Shown in pieces: positions 23,865 through 30,899 of a DNA stretch of 50,366 nt (positions are counted from its first letter, which is position 1; the number at the start of each line of letters is the position of its first letter). The translations under genes were made by a program, and so were the position numbers. Origin of the DNA: Kribbia dieselivorans NBRC 106261 (GTDB lineage Bacteria > Actinomycetota > Actinomycetes > Actinomycetales > Dermatophilaceae); the NCBI RefSeq assembly GCF_001552435.1, contig NZ_BCRE01000029.1, forward strand, positions 1-50,366, in the 5' to 3' direction. The notes beneath the pieces are model-generated. The model did not search any database and was not told the DNA's origin. It saw only the letters and a program-made list of their open reading frames with translations.

Positions 23865-24872
23865 TCAGCTCGGTCGCTGCTTCGGCGCGCGGCGCTCGGT
23901 CAGGCTCGGGTCGCGGGTGTAGACGCCGGCCAACGCGTCGTCGATTCGGGTGAGGATCTCCGGCGCGAGCACCACGCTGGCGTCGGCCACGTTGTGGGCC
24001 ACCTGCTCGGGCCGGGAGGCTCCGACCAGCGCCGAGGCGACATTGGGGTTCTGCAGCACCCAGGCGATCGCCAACTGGGCCATGGACAGGCCGGCGTCGT
24101 CGGCGATGGGCCGCAGGTGCTGCACGGCCGCGAGCGTCTCGTCCTTCATGAACGCGCGCATCGAGCCGCTGAGGTCGTCGTGCCCGGCGCGGGTGTCCGC
24201 CGCCGGCGCCTGGCCGGGCAGGTACTTGCCCGACAGCACGCCCTGCGCCATGGGGCTCCACACGATCTGGCTGATGCCGAGCTCCTCGGACGCGGGCACG
24301 ACCTCCGGCTCGATGACGCGGTAGAGCATGGAGTACTGCGGTTGGTTCGAGACGAACGGGAACCCCAGTTCGCGGGCCAGGGCGTGGCCGGCCCGGAGCT
24401 GTTCGGCGGTCCATTCGCTGACACCGATGTAGAGGGCCTTGCCGGCGCGCACGATGTCGGCGAAGGCCTGCATCGTCTCCTCGAGCGGAGTCTCGACGTC
24501 GTACCGGTGTGCCTGGTAGAGGTCGACATAGTCGGTGCCCAGCCGGCGCAACGACCCGTTGATCGACTCCATGATGTGCTTGCGCGACAGGCCGGAGTCG
24601 TTCGGGCCGCCGGGCCCGGTCACCCAGTACACCTTGGTGAAGATCTCCACGGACTCGCGGCGCTCGCCGGCCAGGGCCTCGCCCAGCACGGATTCGGCGA
24701 CCGTGTTGGCGTACACGTCGGCGGTGTCGAACGAGGTGATCCCCGCATCGAGCGCGGCACGCACGCACGCCCTCGCCACATCGTTCTCCACCTGCGAGCC
24801 GTGCGTGAGCCAGTTGCCGTACGTGATCGCCGAGACCTTGAGGCCACTGTTGCCGAGATAGCGGTGTTCCAT
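23865..24872 (-). CDS. Aldo/keto reductase
   Basis: NADPH-dependent oxidoreductase with a TIM-barrel fold; 335 residues. The start at 24872 (MEHRYLGNSGLKVSAITYGN) is set by family similarity and by TACGGT 7 nt upstream. The catalytic tetrad is visible: Asp and Tyr in FDTADVYANT, Lys in IFTKVYW, His in YQAHRYD. It resembles the potassium-channel beta-subunit/YghZ branch; the substrate is unknown. The stop is 6 bp from the nucS start on the same strand, so they may be co-transcribed. Confidence 0.92.
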   Translation of the reverse strand: MEHRYLGNSGLKVSAITYGNWLTHGSQVENDVARACVRAALDAGITSFDTADVYANTVAESVLGEALAGERRESVEIFTKVYWVTGPGGPNDSGLSRKHIMESINGSLRRLGTDYVDLYQAHRYDVETPLEETMQAFADIVRAGKALYIGVSEWTAEQLRAGHALARELGFPFVSNQPQYSMLYRVIEPEVVPASEELGISQIVWSPMAQGVLSGKYLPGQAPAADTRAGHDDLSGSMRAFMKDETLAAVQHLRPIADDAGLSMAQLAIAWVLQNPNVASALVGASRPEQVAHNVADASVVLAPEILTRIDDALAGVYTRDPSLTERRAPKQRPS

Positions 24873-25008
24873 GACCGTCACCGTATCGCTCTCGTGACGG
24901 AGCATCGTGGTCTCGGGTGACGATGCTCCCTCACCACTCATCGGGCGCCACTCATCGAGTGTGACCGCCGTCGCCCCGGACCCCCCTCGCCCCGCGGCGG
25001 CGCACCTG

Positions 25009-25015
25009 TAACACT
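25009..25015 (+). promoter_or_regulatory. -10 element at leaderless start of the dehydrogenase gene
   Basis: TAACACT ends 7 nt before the ATG at 25023 and there is no Shine-Dalgarno sequence, so the mRNA probably begins at or next to the start codon. Confidence 0.5.
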
Positions 25016-25022
25016 CTGGGGC

Positions 25023-26804
25023 ATGACGCGTGATTTCAGCAAGGTTGGTGTGATCGGACTCGGCACGATGGGTGCCGGCATCGTCGAGGTGTTCGCCCGC
25101 AACGGCATCGACGTCGTGGCCCTCGAGGTCGACGACCCCCGGATCGAGCGTGGCCAGGAGCGTCTGGCCCGCAGCACCGAGCGCGCCCTCAAGGGCGGCA
25201 AGCTCACCGAGGAGACCCGGGCCGAGCTGAACGCCCGCGTGCAGTTCTCCACGAACTACCAGGACCTCAAGGACTGCCAGCTCGTCATCGAGGCCGTCCC
25301 CGAGGACCTCGACCTCAAGCGCGAGATCTTCACCGAGCTCGACAAGGTCGTCGGCGACGACGCCATCCTGGCCACGAACACCTCGTCCCTGTCGGTCACC
25401 GAGATCTCCGTGGCGACCTCGCGCCCGAACCGCGTCGTCGGCCTGCACTTCTTCAACCCCGCGCAGGTGCTGCAGTTCGTCGAGATCATCCGCACCGTCG
25501 TGACCAGCGACGACGTCGTCGAGGACGTCAAGGCCCTGGCCGAGCGCATCGACAAGCAGGCCGTCGTCGTCGGTGACAAGGCCGGCTTCATCGCCAACGG
25601 CCTGCTGTTCGGGTACCTCAACCACGCCGTGTCGATGTTCGAGCAGAAGTACGCCACCCGTGAAGACATCGACGCCGCCATGCGGTACGGCTGTGGCTAC
25701 CCCATGGGCCCGCTGGCGCTGATGGACCTCATCGGGCTCGACACCGCCTACGAGATCCTCGACACGATGTACCGCGAGGGCCGCGACCGCCTGCACGCGC
25801 CGAGCCCGATCCTCAAGCAGATGGTCAAGGCCGGCCTCAAGGGCCGCAAGACCGGCCAGGGTTTCTACACCTACGACGCTCCGGGTTCGTCGACCGTCGT
25901 CGATGACGAGCTCACCCCGAAGCCCGCCGAGGCCGGTGCCGGGGTGGCGCTGCGCCCGATCACGAAGGTCGGTGTCGTCGGCTCGGGCACGATGGCCAGT
26001 GGCATCATCGAGGTCTTCGCCAAGAGCGGCTACCCGGTGACGTACGTGGCCCGTTCCGAGGCCAAGGTCGAGGGCGTGCGCGCGAAGATCCAGAAGTCGT
26101 GCGACAAGGCGATCATGCGCGGCCGCATGACCGAGGAGCAGCGTGACGCGCTCCTGGGCAACCTGACCGGCACGACGAAGCAGGAGGACCTGGCCGACGT
26201 CGACCTCGTCGTCGAGGCGGTCGTCGAGGACCTCCAGGTCAAGCAGGCCCTCTTCGAGAACCTCGACGAGATCTGCAAGCCCGGCGCCATTCTCGCCACG
26301 ACGACCTCGTCGCTGCCGGTCATCGAGTGCGCCGCCGTCACGAAGCGACCGCAGGACGTCGTCGGCCTGCACTTCTTCAACCCCGCGCAGGTCATGAAGC
26401 TGGTCGAGATCGTCTCCACGGTCTCGACGGCCGAGGACGTCATCGCCACCTCGCAGGACCTGTGCGCCAAGCTCGGCAAGGTCGCGGTGACCTGTGGCGA
26501 CCGCGCCGGGTTCATCGTCAACGCGCTGCTCTTCCCGTACCTCAACGACGGCGTCAAGATGCTCGAGGCGCACTACGCCAACGCCGACGACATCGACACC
26601 GCGATGAAGCTCGGCTGTTCGCTGCCGATGGGCCCGTTCGAGCTGCTCGACGTGGTCGGGCTGGATGTCTCGCTGGCCATCGAGCGCGAGCTCTACAAGG
26701 AGTTCCGTGAGCCGGGCTTCGCGCCGGCGCCGATGCTCGAGCACCTCGTCACGGCCGGATACCTGGGCCGTAAGACGGGTCGCGGTTTCCGCTCCTACGT
26801 CTGA
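25023..26804 (+). CDS. Tandem (two-copy) 3-hydroxyacyl-CoA dehydrogenase
   Basis: NAD(P)-dependent 3-hydroxyacyl-/3-hydroxybutyryl-CoA dehydrogenase, 593 residues made of two full homologous copies. Each copy has a Rossmann motif (VGVIGLGTMGAGI near residue 8; VGVVGSGTMASGI near 318), the catalytic-region LHFFNPAQV, a GDKAGFI/GDRAGFI hinge, and a C-terminal GRKTG-GF motif. The TNTSSLSV of copy 1 is TTTSSLPV in copy 2. It can supply 3-hydroxybutyryl-CoA to the ethylmalonyl-CoA pathway or act in beta-oxidation. Fused two-domain forms are known in actinobacteria. It is the last resident gene before the copper island. Confidence 0.93.
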   Translation: MTRDFSKVGVIGLGTMGAGIVEVFARNGIDVVALEVDDPRIERGQERLARSTERALKGGKLTEETRAELNARVQFSTNYQDLKDCQLVIEAVPEDLDLKREIFTELDKVVGDDAILATNTSSLSVTEISVATSRPNRVVGLHFFNPAQVLQFVEIIRTVVTSDDVVEDVKALAERIDKQAVVVGDKAGFIANGLLFGYLNHAVSMFEQKYATREDIDAAMRYGCGYPMGPLALMDLIGLDTAYEILDTMYREGRDRLHAPSPILKQMVKAGLKGRKTGQGFYTYDAPGSSTVVDDELTPKPAEAGAGVALRPITKVGVVGSGTMASGIIEVFAKSGYPVTYVARSEAKVEGVRAKIQKSCDKAIMRGRMTEEQRDALLGNLTGTTKQEDLADVDLVVEAVVEDLQVKQALFENLDEICKPGAILATTTSSLPVIECAAVTKRPQDVVGLHFFNPAQVMKLVEIVSTVSTAEDVIATSQDLCAKLGKVAVTCGDRAGFIVNALLFPYLNDGVKMLEAHYANADDIDTAMKLGCSLPMGPFELLDVVGLDVSLAIERELYKEFREPGFAPAPMLEHLVTAGYLGRKTGRGFRSYV

Positions 26805-26816
26805 GGCGTCCGCTCA

Positions 26817-26882
26817 CCCTCACGGTTCGAGGTATGACCGACCGCTGTAACGGTCGGTCATACCTCGAACCGCGAGAGGGCG
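26817..26882. repeat. 66-bp palindromic repeat, left copy (hairpin family A)
   Basis: Identical base for base to 41239-41304. The core is a 22-bp perfect inverted repeat (arm CGGTTCGAGGTATGACCGAC plus CG) around the loop CTGTAA, extended by CTC/GAG with one mismatch. It follows a plus-strand gene and faces the minus-strand ATPase, so it can also act as a bidirectional terminator. A diverged relative is at 44027. Confidence 0.9.
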
Positions 26883-27033
26883 ACGGTCGTCCTGGTCAGC
26901 CATGGTGGCGTCATGTCCATGGCGATGCCCTACCTGACCGCGGGCGGGGGCGCGGACCTCTACGAACGGCGGTTCATCCCGCCGTCCGGTGTCGCCGAGG
27001 TGGCCGTGGGCGACGACGGGTGGCGGCCGACTG
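26880..27033 (+). pseudogene. Probable 3' remnant of a histidine-phosphatase gene
   Basis: Translating the plus strand from 26880 gives ATVVLVSHGGVMSMAMPYLT and, further on, FIPPSGVAEVAVGDDGWRPT. VLVSHGG is the C-terminal catalytic-His motif of histidine phosphatases, and the hydrophobic strand pattern around it fits. No start, RHG motif or N-terminal half is present. It lies between the palindrome and the island's first gene, and the ATPase gene on the other strand reads antisense into it before stopping. Identification rests on one motif and context. Confidence 0.45.
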
Positions 27034-29524
27034 GAGCCGGCTCCGGTCCGGTCACGGTCTCCCGCTCCGGCTCCGGCGTCGACGGCGGTGCCGGGAGCCG
27101 GAGCCGCTTGAGCATCAACGCGTTCACCGCGACGATCAGGCTCGAGCCGGACATCGACAGCGCCGCGATCTCGGGGCGCAGCACCAGCCCGAACGCCGGA
27201 TAGAACACCCCGGCCGCGATCGGTAGCGCGATGACGTTGTAGCCGACGGCCCAACCGAGGTTCTGCCGCATCTTGCGCAGGGTGCCGCGCCCGACGCGCA
27301 GGGCGATCGGCACGTCCAGCGGGTCCGAGCGCATGAGCACGACATCGGCCGTCTCGATGGCCACGTCGGTGCCGGCGCCGATGGCGATGCCGAGGTCGGC
27401 CTGGGCCAGCGCCGGAGCGTCGTTCACCCCGTCACCGACCATCGCGACCTTCCGGCCCTGGGCCTGGAGCTCGGCGACCTTGGCCGCCTTGTCACCGGGG
27501 AGGACCTCGGCGATGACCGTGTCGATCGCCAGTTGGTCAGCGATCCGCTCGGCCGTGGCCTGGTTGTCGCCGCTGAGCATGACGACCTGGGTGCCGAGTC
27601 CGTGCAGGTCGCGGATCGCCTGCGCGCTGGTCGGCCGCACGGCGTCGGCCAGCGCGATGATGCCGGCGCCCCGCCCGTCCACGCCGATCAGGACGGCGGT
27701 GCGTCCGCTGGCGGCGAGATCGTCCCGCTTCGACTGCAGTGCAGTGATATCCACGCGCTCCTCAGCCATCAGGGTGCGGTTGCCCACCACGATCCGGCGT
27801 CCTTCGACGTCGGCCACGGCGCCACGGCCGGGCACATTGCGGAACCCCGAGGGCGTCGGCGCGCTCACGCCTCGCTCGTCGGCATGCCGAACGATGGCTC
27901 CGGCCAACGGGTGCTCGGACTCGCGCTCGACGGCCGCCACCCACCGCAGCAGCTCGTCCTGGTCGATGCCACCGGTCGTGACGACGTCGGTGACCTCGGG
28001 CTCTCCCTTGGTCAGGGTGCCGGTCTTGTCCAACACGACCGTGTCGATGCGGGCCGCGGACTCCAGCGCCGTGGCGTTCTTGAAGAGCACGCCCCGCTGG
28101 GCGCCCAGACCGGTGCCCACCATGATGGCCGTGGGCGTGGCCAGGCCGAGGGCGTCGGGGCAGGTGATCACGACGACGGTGATGGCAAAGAGCAACGCCA
28201 CCTGAACAGAGGCTCCGGCAGCGAGCCAGACCAGGAACGTCCCGACACCGCCGACCAGGGCGACGAGCACGAGCCAGAACGCGGCCCGGTCGGCCAGCCG
28301 CTGCCCGGGCGCCTTGGAGTTCTGTGCCTCCTGCACCAGCGCGACGATCTGGGCCAGGGCGGTGTCGGAGCCGACCTTGGTCGCCCGAACCCGCAGCGTG
28401 CCGGTGGTGTTGATCGATGCGCCGATGACCTCGGAGCCGGGCGTCTTGCCGACCGGCAGGCTCTCACCGGTCACCATGGACTCGTCGACCTCGGAGAAGC
28501 CGTCCTCGACGATGCCGTCCACGGGGACCTTGCCACCGGGGCGGATGAGGACGAGATCGCCGACCACCACCTGCGCCGTCGGGATCTCCAGTTCGGCGCC
28601 GTCGCGCAGCACCGTCGCCTTGGGCGGCGCCAGGTCGAGCAGCGTCCGGATCGCGTCGTTGGCTCCGCCGCGAGCGCGCATCTCGAACCAGTGGCCGAGG
28701 AGCACGAACGCGGTGAGCACGGCGGCGGCCTCGTAGAAGACCTCACCACCGCCGGTCAAGGTGATGCCGACGCTGTAAAGCCAGCCGGCGCCGACCGCGA
28801 CGGCCACCAGCACCATCATGTCCAGCGTGCGGTTGCGCAGGGCACGCCACGCGCCGTCAAAGAAGATCCACGCGGAGTAGAAGACGACCGGCAGGCTGAG
28901 GAGCAGTGCGAACACGTCGTCGCGTAGGCCGAAGGGTGCCGGCACGGTGAAGCCCAGCATGTCGCGGCCCATCGGAGACCACAGGGTGATGGCGATCGCG
29001 AGCACGAGGGCGACCAGGAACCGGTTGCGCATGTCGCGCACCATGTCCGCCATCGACATGCCGCCGTGACCGCCGTGCCCCATCATCTCGTGCGGGGAGC
29101 GCAGCGCGCCCTCCGCGGCGTGACCCTGGTGTTCGGCGTGATCGTCGTGCCCGGCGTGGTCGTGCCCCGCGTGGTCGTGCCCGGCGTGGTCGTGCCCCGC
29201 GTGGTCGTGCCCCGCGTGGTCGTGCTCCGGGTGGCCGTGCTCCGGGTGGCCGTGCTCCGCCGGATAGTTCGCCGGCTCTGCCATCGGCGAGCAGACGTGC
29301 TCTGGCACCGATCGGCCGGAGCAGTGGTACCCGCACTCGCGCACCCAGCCCGCCAGTTGGGCGACCGAGGTGACATCGGCGTCATAGGTCACCGTCGCGG
29401 TCTGGTTGACGGCGTTGGCCTGCACCGCCTCGACGCCCGGTCGACGCAGGAGCGTCGACTCGATGGCCTGCGCCGACGTGGCCCAGTGCAGTCCACCCAA
29501 ACTGAGGACGGTCTTCTGATTCAT
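26960..29524 (-). CDS. Heavy-metal P1B-type ATPase with CPD motif and His-rich N-terminus
   Basis: Metal efflux ATPase of 854 residues, probably for copper by context. The N-terminus is an HMA-like fold without the CxxC (LSLGGLHWATSAQ). A His-rich region of repeated HAGHD follows, encoded by 15-bp DNA repeats. The core has ESMVTGESLPVG, the phosphorylation site DKTGT (Asp499) and [20 protein letters not shown]. The ion-pathway motif is CPD (Cys455-Pro-Asp457) instead of CPC or CPH. The start at 29524 gives the shorter, better-supported N-terminus. The last ~25 residues look unrelated to the family and lie antisense to a phosphatase remnant. A CsoR-type operator sits 54 bp upstream. Confidence 0.92.
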   Translation of the reverse strand: MNQKTVLSLGGLHWATSAQAIESTLLRRPGVEAVQANAVNQTATVTYDADVTSVAQLAGWVRECGYHCSGRSVPEHVCSPMAEPANYPAEHGHPEHGHPEHDHAGHDHAGHDHAGHDHAGHDHAGHDDHAEHQGHAAEGALRSPHEMMGHGGHGGMSMADMVRDMRNRFLVALVLAIAITLWSPMGRDMLGFTVPAPFGLRDDVFALLLSLPVVFYSAWIFFDGAWRALRNRTLDMMVLVAVAVGAGWLYSVGITLTGGGEVFYEAAAVLTAFVLLGHWFEMRARGGANDAIRTLLDLAPPKATVLRDGAELEIPTAQVVVGDLVLIRPGGKVPVDGIVEDGFSEVDESMVTGESLPVGKTPGSEVIGASINTTGTLRVRATKVGSDTALAQIVALVQEAQNSKAPGQRLADRAAFWLVLVALVGGVGTFLVWLAAGASVQVALLFAITVVVITCPDALGLATPTAIMVGTGLGAQRGVLFKNATALESAARIDTVVLDKTGTLTKGEPEVTDVVTTGGIDQDELLRWVAAVERESEHPLAGAIVRHADERGVSAPTPSGFRNVPGRGAVADVEGRRIVVGNRTLMAEERVDITALQSKRDDLAASGRTAVLIGVDGRGAGIIALADAVRPTSAQAIRDLHGLGTQVVMLSGDNQATAERIADQLAIDTVIAEVLPGDKAAKVAELQAQGRKVAMVGDGVNDAPALAQADLGIAIGAGTDVAIETADVVLMRSDPLDVPIALRVGRGTLRKMRQNLGWAVGYNVIALPIAAGVFYPAFGLVLRPEIAALSMSGSSLIVAVNALMLKRLRLPAPPSTPEPERETVTGPEPAPVGRHPSSPTATSATPDGGMNRRS
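29146..29260. repeat. 15-bp tandem repeats encoding the His-rich segment
   Basis: About seven units of the type CGTGCCCGGCGTGGT, in frame in the minus-strand ATPase gene and encoding HAGHD/HPEHG repeats. Copy number is likely to vary between strains by slippage. Confidence 0.85.
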
Positions 29525-29577
29525 GGATGTTCGCCTCCGCGAGAGTTCGTTCGGGTTGTCGATGTTCAGCAACCAAC

Positions 29578-29594
29578 ATACCCCTATGGGGTAT
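29578..29594. promoter_or_regulatory. CsoR-type copper operator for the CPD ATPase gene
   Basis: ATACCCCTATGGGGTAT is a perfect palindrome matching the CsoR box (ATACCCC-N3-GGGGTAT). It lies in the 79-bp gap between the ATPase start (29524) and the stop of the next gene, overlapping a TATGTT -10 candidate on the minus strand. CsoR-family repressors release such sites on binding Cu(I). Confidence 0.75.
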
Positions 29595-29603
29595 TCCCCC
29601 GGG

Positions 29604-29807
29604 TCAGTGACCTCGGGGCATGAAGAGCATCATCGCGCCCATCATGACGACGCAGAGCAGCGCGAACAGCAGGGCGCCGGTCCCGGCTGCCCCGGTGGCC
29701 ACCAGTGCCGCCACGATCAGGAGCATGGGCACCATGCACAACAGCATCATCAGGGTGTGACCGCGTCCGTGCCCTGATCCGTGGTGGTGGTTCGGGGTAC
29801 TGGCCAT
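29604..29807 (-). CDS. Small His/Met-rich membrane protein
   Basis: Protein of 67 residues: a His-rich N-terminus (MASTPNHHHGSGHGRGH) followed by two hydrophobic helices with many Met residues, ending MMLFMPRGH. It resembles the small DUF2933-like membrane proteins found with copper genes, but I cannot assign a family firmly. The start at 29807 is preferred over ATG 29816 because GAGAGG sits 9 nt before the former and directly abuts the latter. Clustered His and Met suggest metal binding at the membrane. Confidence 0.65.
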   Translation of the reverse strand: MASTPNHHHGSGHGRGHTLMMLLCMVPMLLIVAALVATGAAGTGALLFALLCVVMMGAMMLFMPRGH

Positions 29808-29866
29808 GACATTCATCCTCTCGGTGGAACTGTGCGAACCGTGGTCGGATCCCAGCGGCTCTCGGA

Positions 29867-30316
29867 TCAGGTGTGGTGTTGGGAATGCTGCTCGGTCGGT
29901 ACTGGGGTCGGCGCGGGCACCTGGGCGCCGCTGTCCGAGGTGAGGGCCGGTCCGATGATGAAGGCCGAGATCAGGAACATGACGCTGAAGACGGCCACCG
30001 CGATCGTCGGCGCGATCCAGGTGCCGAATCGGCGGTGGATGCGTCGCAGCATGGGGATCGAGAACAGTAGCCCGATCGCGTAGAAGAGGGCGTTCCCCCC
30101 TGCCCCGGTGAGCACGGCGGCTCCCGCGATGAGGCCCACGTGGTGCAACACGTGTGGGGCGATGCCCAGGACTGCGCCGACCGCGGCGCCAACCCCATCG
30201 CGGATGGCTCGCAGTCGGGACCTGGTCGACGTGGTGACGTGAGCGTGAGTGCTGGGCCCGGGGCCGCCTGCAAGCACCAGCGAGCCGGACGCGGAGGGTT
30301 TGTCGTGGTGCGCCAT
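29867..30316 (-). CDS. Membrane protein of unknown function in copper island
   Basis: Protein of 149 residues. After a polar, His-containing N-terminus come three to four membrane helices (from GAAVGAVLGIAPHVLHHVGL onward, including NALFYAIGLLFSIPMLRRIH), then a short tail ending EQHSQHHT. The paired APHVLHHVG and the terminal histidines could bind metal. No enzymatic motif is visible. A pair of TGAAG boxes 11 bp apart lies about 50 bp upstream. The frame is open further upstream, but MAHHDK at 30316 is the natural start. Confidence 0.7.
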   Translation of the reverse strand: MAHHDKPSASGSLVLAGGPGPSTHAHVTTSTRSRLRAIRDGVGAAVGAVLGIAPHVLHHVGLIAGAAVLTGAGGNALFYAIGLLFSIPMLRRIHRRFGTWIAPTIAVAVFSVMFLISAFIIGPALTSDSGAQVPAPTPVPTEQHSQHHT

Positions 30317-30362
30317 GCGGCCACTGTCGGCGGCGCACCCCGTGAGTGCGGTCTCGCTTTGA

Positions 30363-30378
30363 TGAAGGTTTGCTGAAG
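30363..30378 (-). promoter_or_regulatory. CTTCA-N6-CTTCA box upstream of the 149-residue membrane protein
   Basis: On the minus strand, CTTCA occurs twice 11 bp apart (plus-strand TGAAG at 30363 and 30374), 47 bp before the gene start. The one-helical-turn direct repeat is typical of OmpR/PhoB-family response-regulator sites. Confidence 0.5.
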
Positions 30379-30395
30379 GGACCCGCGTCGGCAAC

Positions 30396-30411
30396 CTTGA
30401 GCAAACCTTCA
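30396..30411 (+). promoter_or_regulatory. CTTGA-N6-CTTCA box on the copZ-copA side
   Basis: CTTGA (30396-30400) and CTTCA (30407-30411) lie 11 bp apart, in opposite orientation to the box at 30363. The two form a 12-bp inverted repeat (TGAAGGTTTGCT/AGCAAACCTTCA). Confidence 0.45.
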
Positions 30412-30509
30412 CGGGATCTGAGCCTGACCCGGCGCGTGCCGTGGCCATCCTTGGACGCGATCCCGGCCACCTGCGGACGGCGAGCGGAATATCGAGCGGT
30501 CGGGTCGCC

Positions 30510-30540
30510 TTGGACTTTTCATACCCCCCAGGGGTATGGT
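30510..30540 (+). promoter_or_regulatory. copZ-copA promoter with embedded CsoR-type operator
   Basis: TTGGAC (30510-30515) and TATGGT (30535-30540) form a promoter with a 19-bp spacer. The palindrome ATACCCCCCAGGGGTAT (30521-30537) fills the spacer and overlaps the -10 element, an ideal place for repression. It matches the site at 29578 at both heptamer arms. Confidence 0.75.
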
Positions 30541-30615
30541 CGGAGAAGAGTCGACGATCGGGACTCCGGTCCTGACTCCGCATCCGTGTTCACACCACCA
30601 ACGAAGGGAACCGAC

Positions 30616-30849
30616 ATGAACCCCACCCCCACCGACACCCAGACCTTCGCCGTCACCGGCATGACCTGCGGCCATTGCGCCAGCTCCGTGAAGGGCGAGC
30701 TGACCGCGATCCCGGGCGTGACCGGCGTCAGCGTGGACCTGGTGGCCGGCGGCCGGTCGACCGTGACCGTGGCCAGCCAGACGCCGCTGACCGCCGAGCA
30801 GGTGGCGGCCGCCCTCAACGAGGCCGGCGACTACCAGCTCGTCGACTGA
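30616..30849 (+). CDS. copZ: Copper chaperone, HMA domain
   Basis: Cytosolic Cu(I) carrier of 77 residues with one heavy-metal-associated domain. The metal-binding motif is [11 protein letters not shown] (Cys-x-x-Cys). The ATG at 30616 follows GAAGGGA. It lies 50 bp upstream of copA and presumably hands copper to it or to CsoR. Confidence 0.95.
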   Translation: MNPTPTDTQTFAVTGMTCGHCASSVKGELTAIPGVTGVSVDLVAGGRSTVTVASQTPLTAEQVAAALNEAGDYQLVD

Positions 30850-30899
30850 CCCCCGACAACCCCAGCCGGACGGCCCCACCGGGGCGGAAGGAGCTCACG

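Noticed and set aside
24873-26744. In-frame 5' extension of the aldo/keto reductase frame across the dehydrogenase gene
   Set aside because: Family similarity begins at MEHRYLGNSGLKV (24872), and the extension is antisense to the dehydrogenase.
26834-27226. Plus-strand open frame starting inside the left palindrome as an independent gene
   Set aside because: Its first 16 residues come from the palindrome itself and recur at 41256. Only the separate in-frame phosphatase-like stretch has any similarity, so a remnant explains it better.
29146-29260. Regular short repeats considered as a CRISPR-like array
   Set aside because: Units are 15 bp with no spacers and remain in frame as His-rich protein repeats. 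No cas genes are present.
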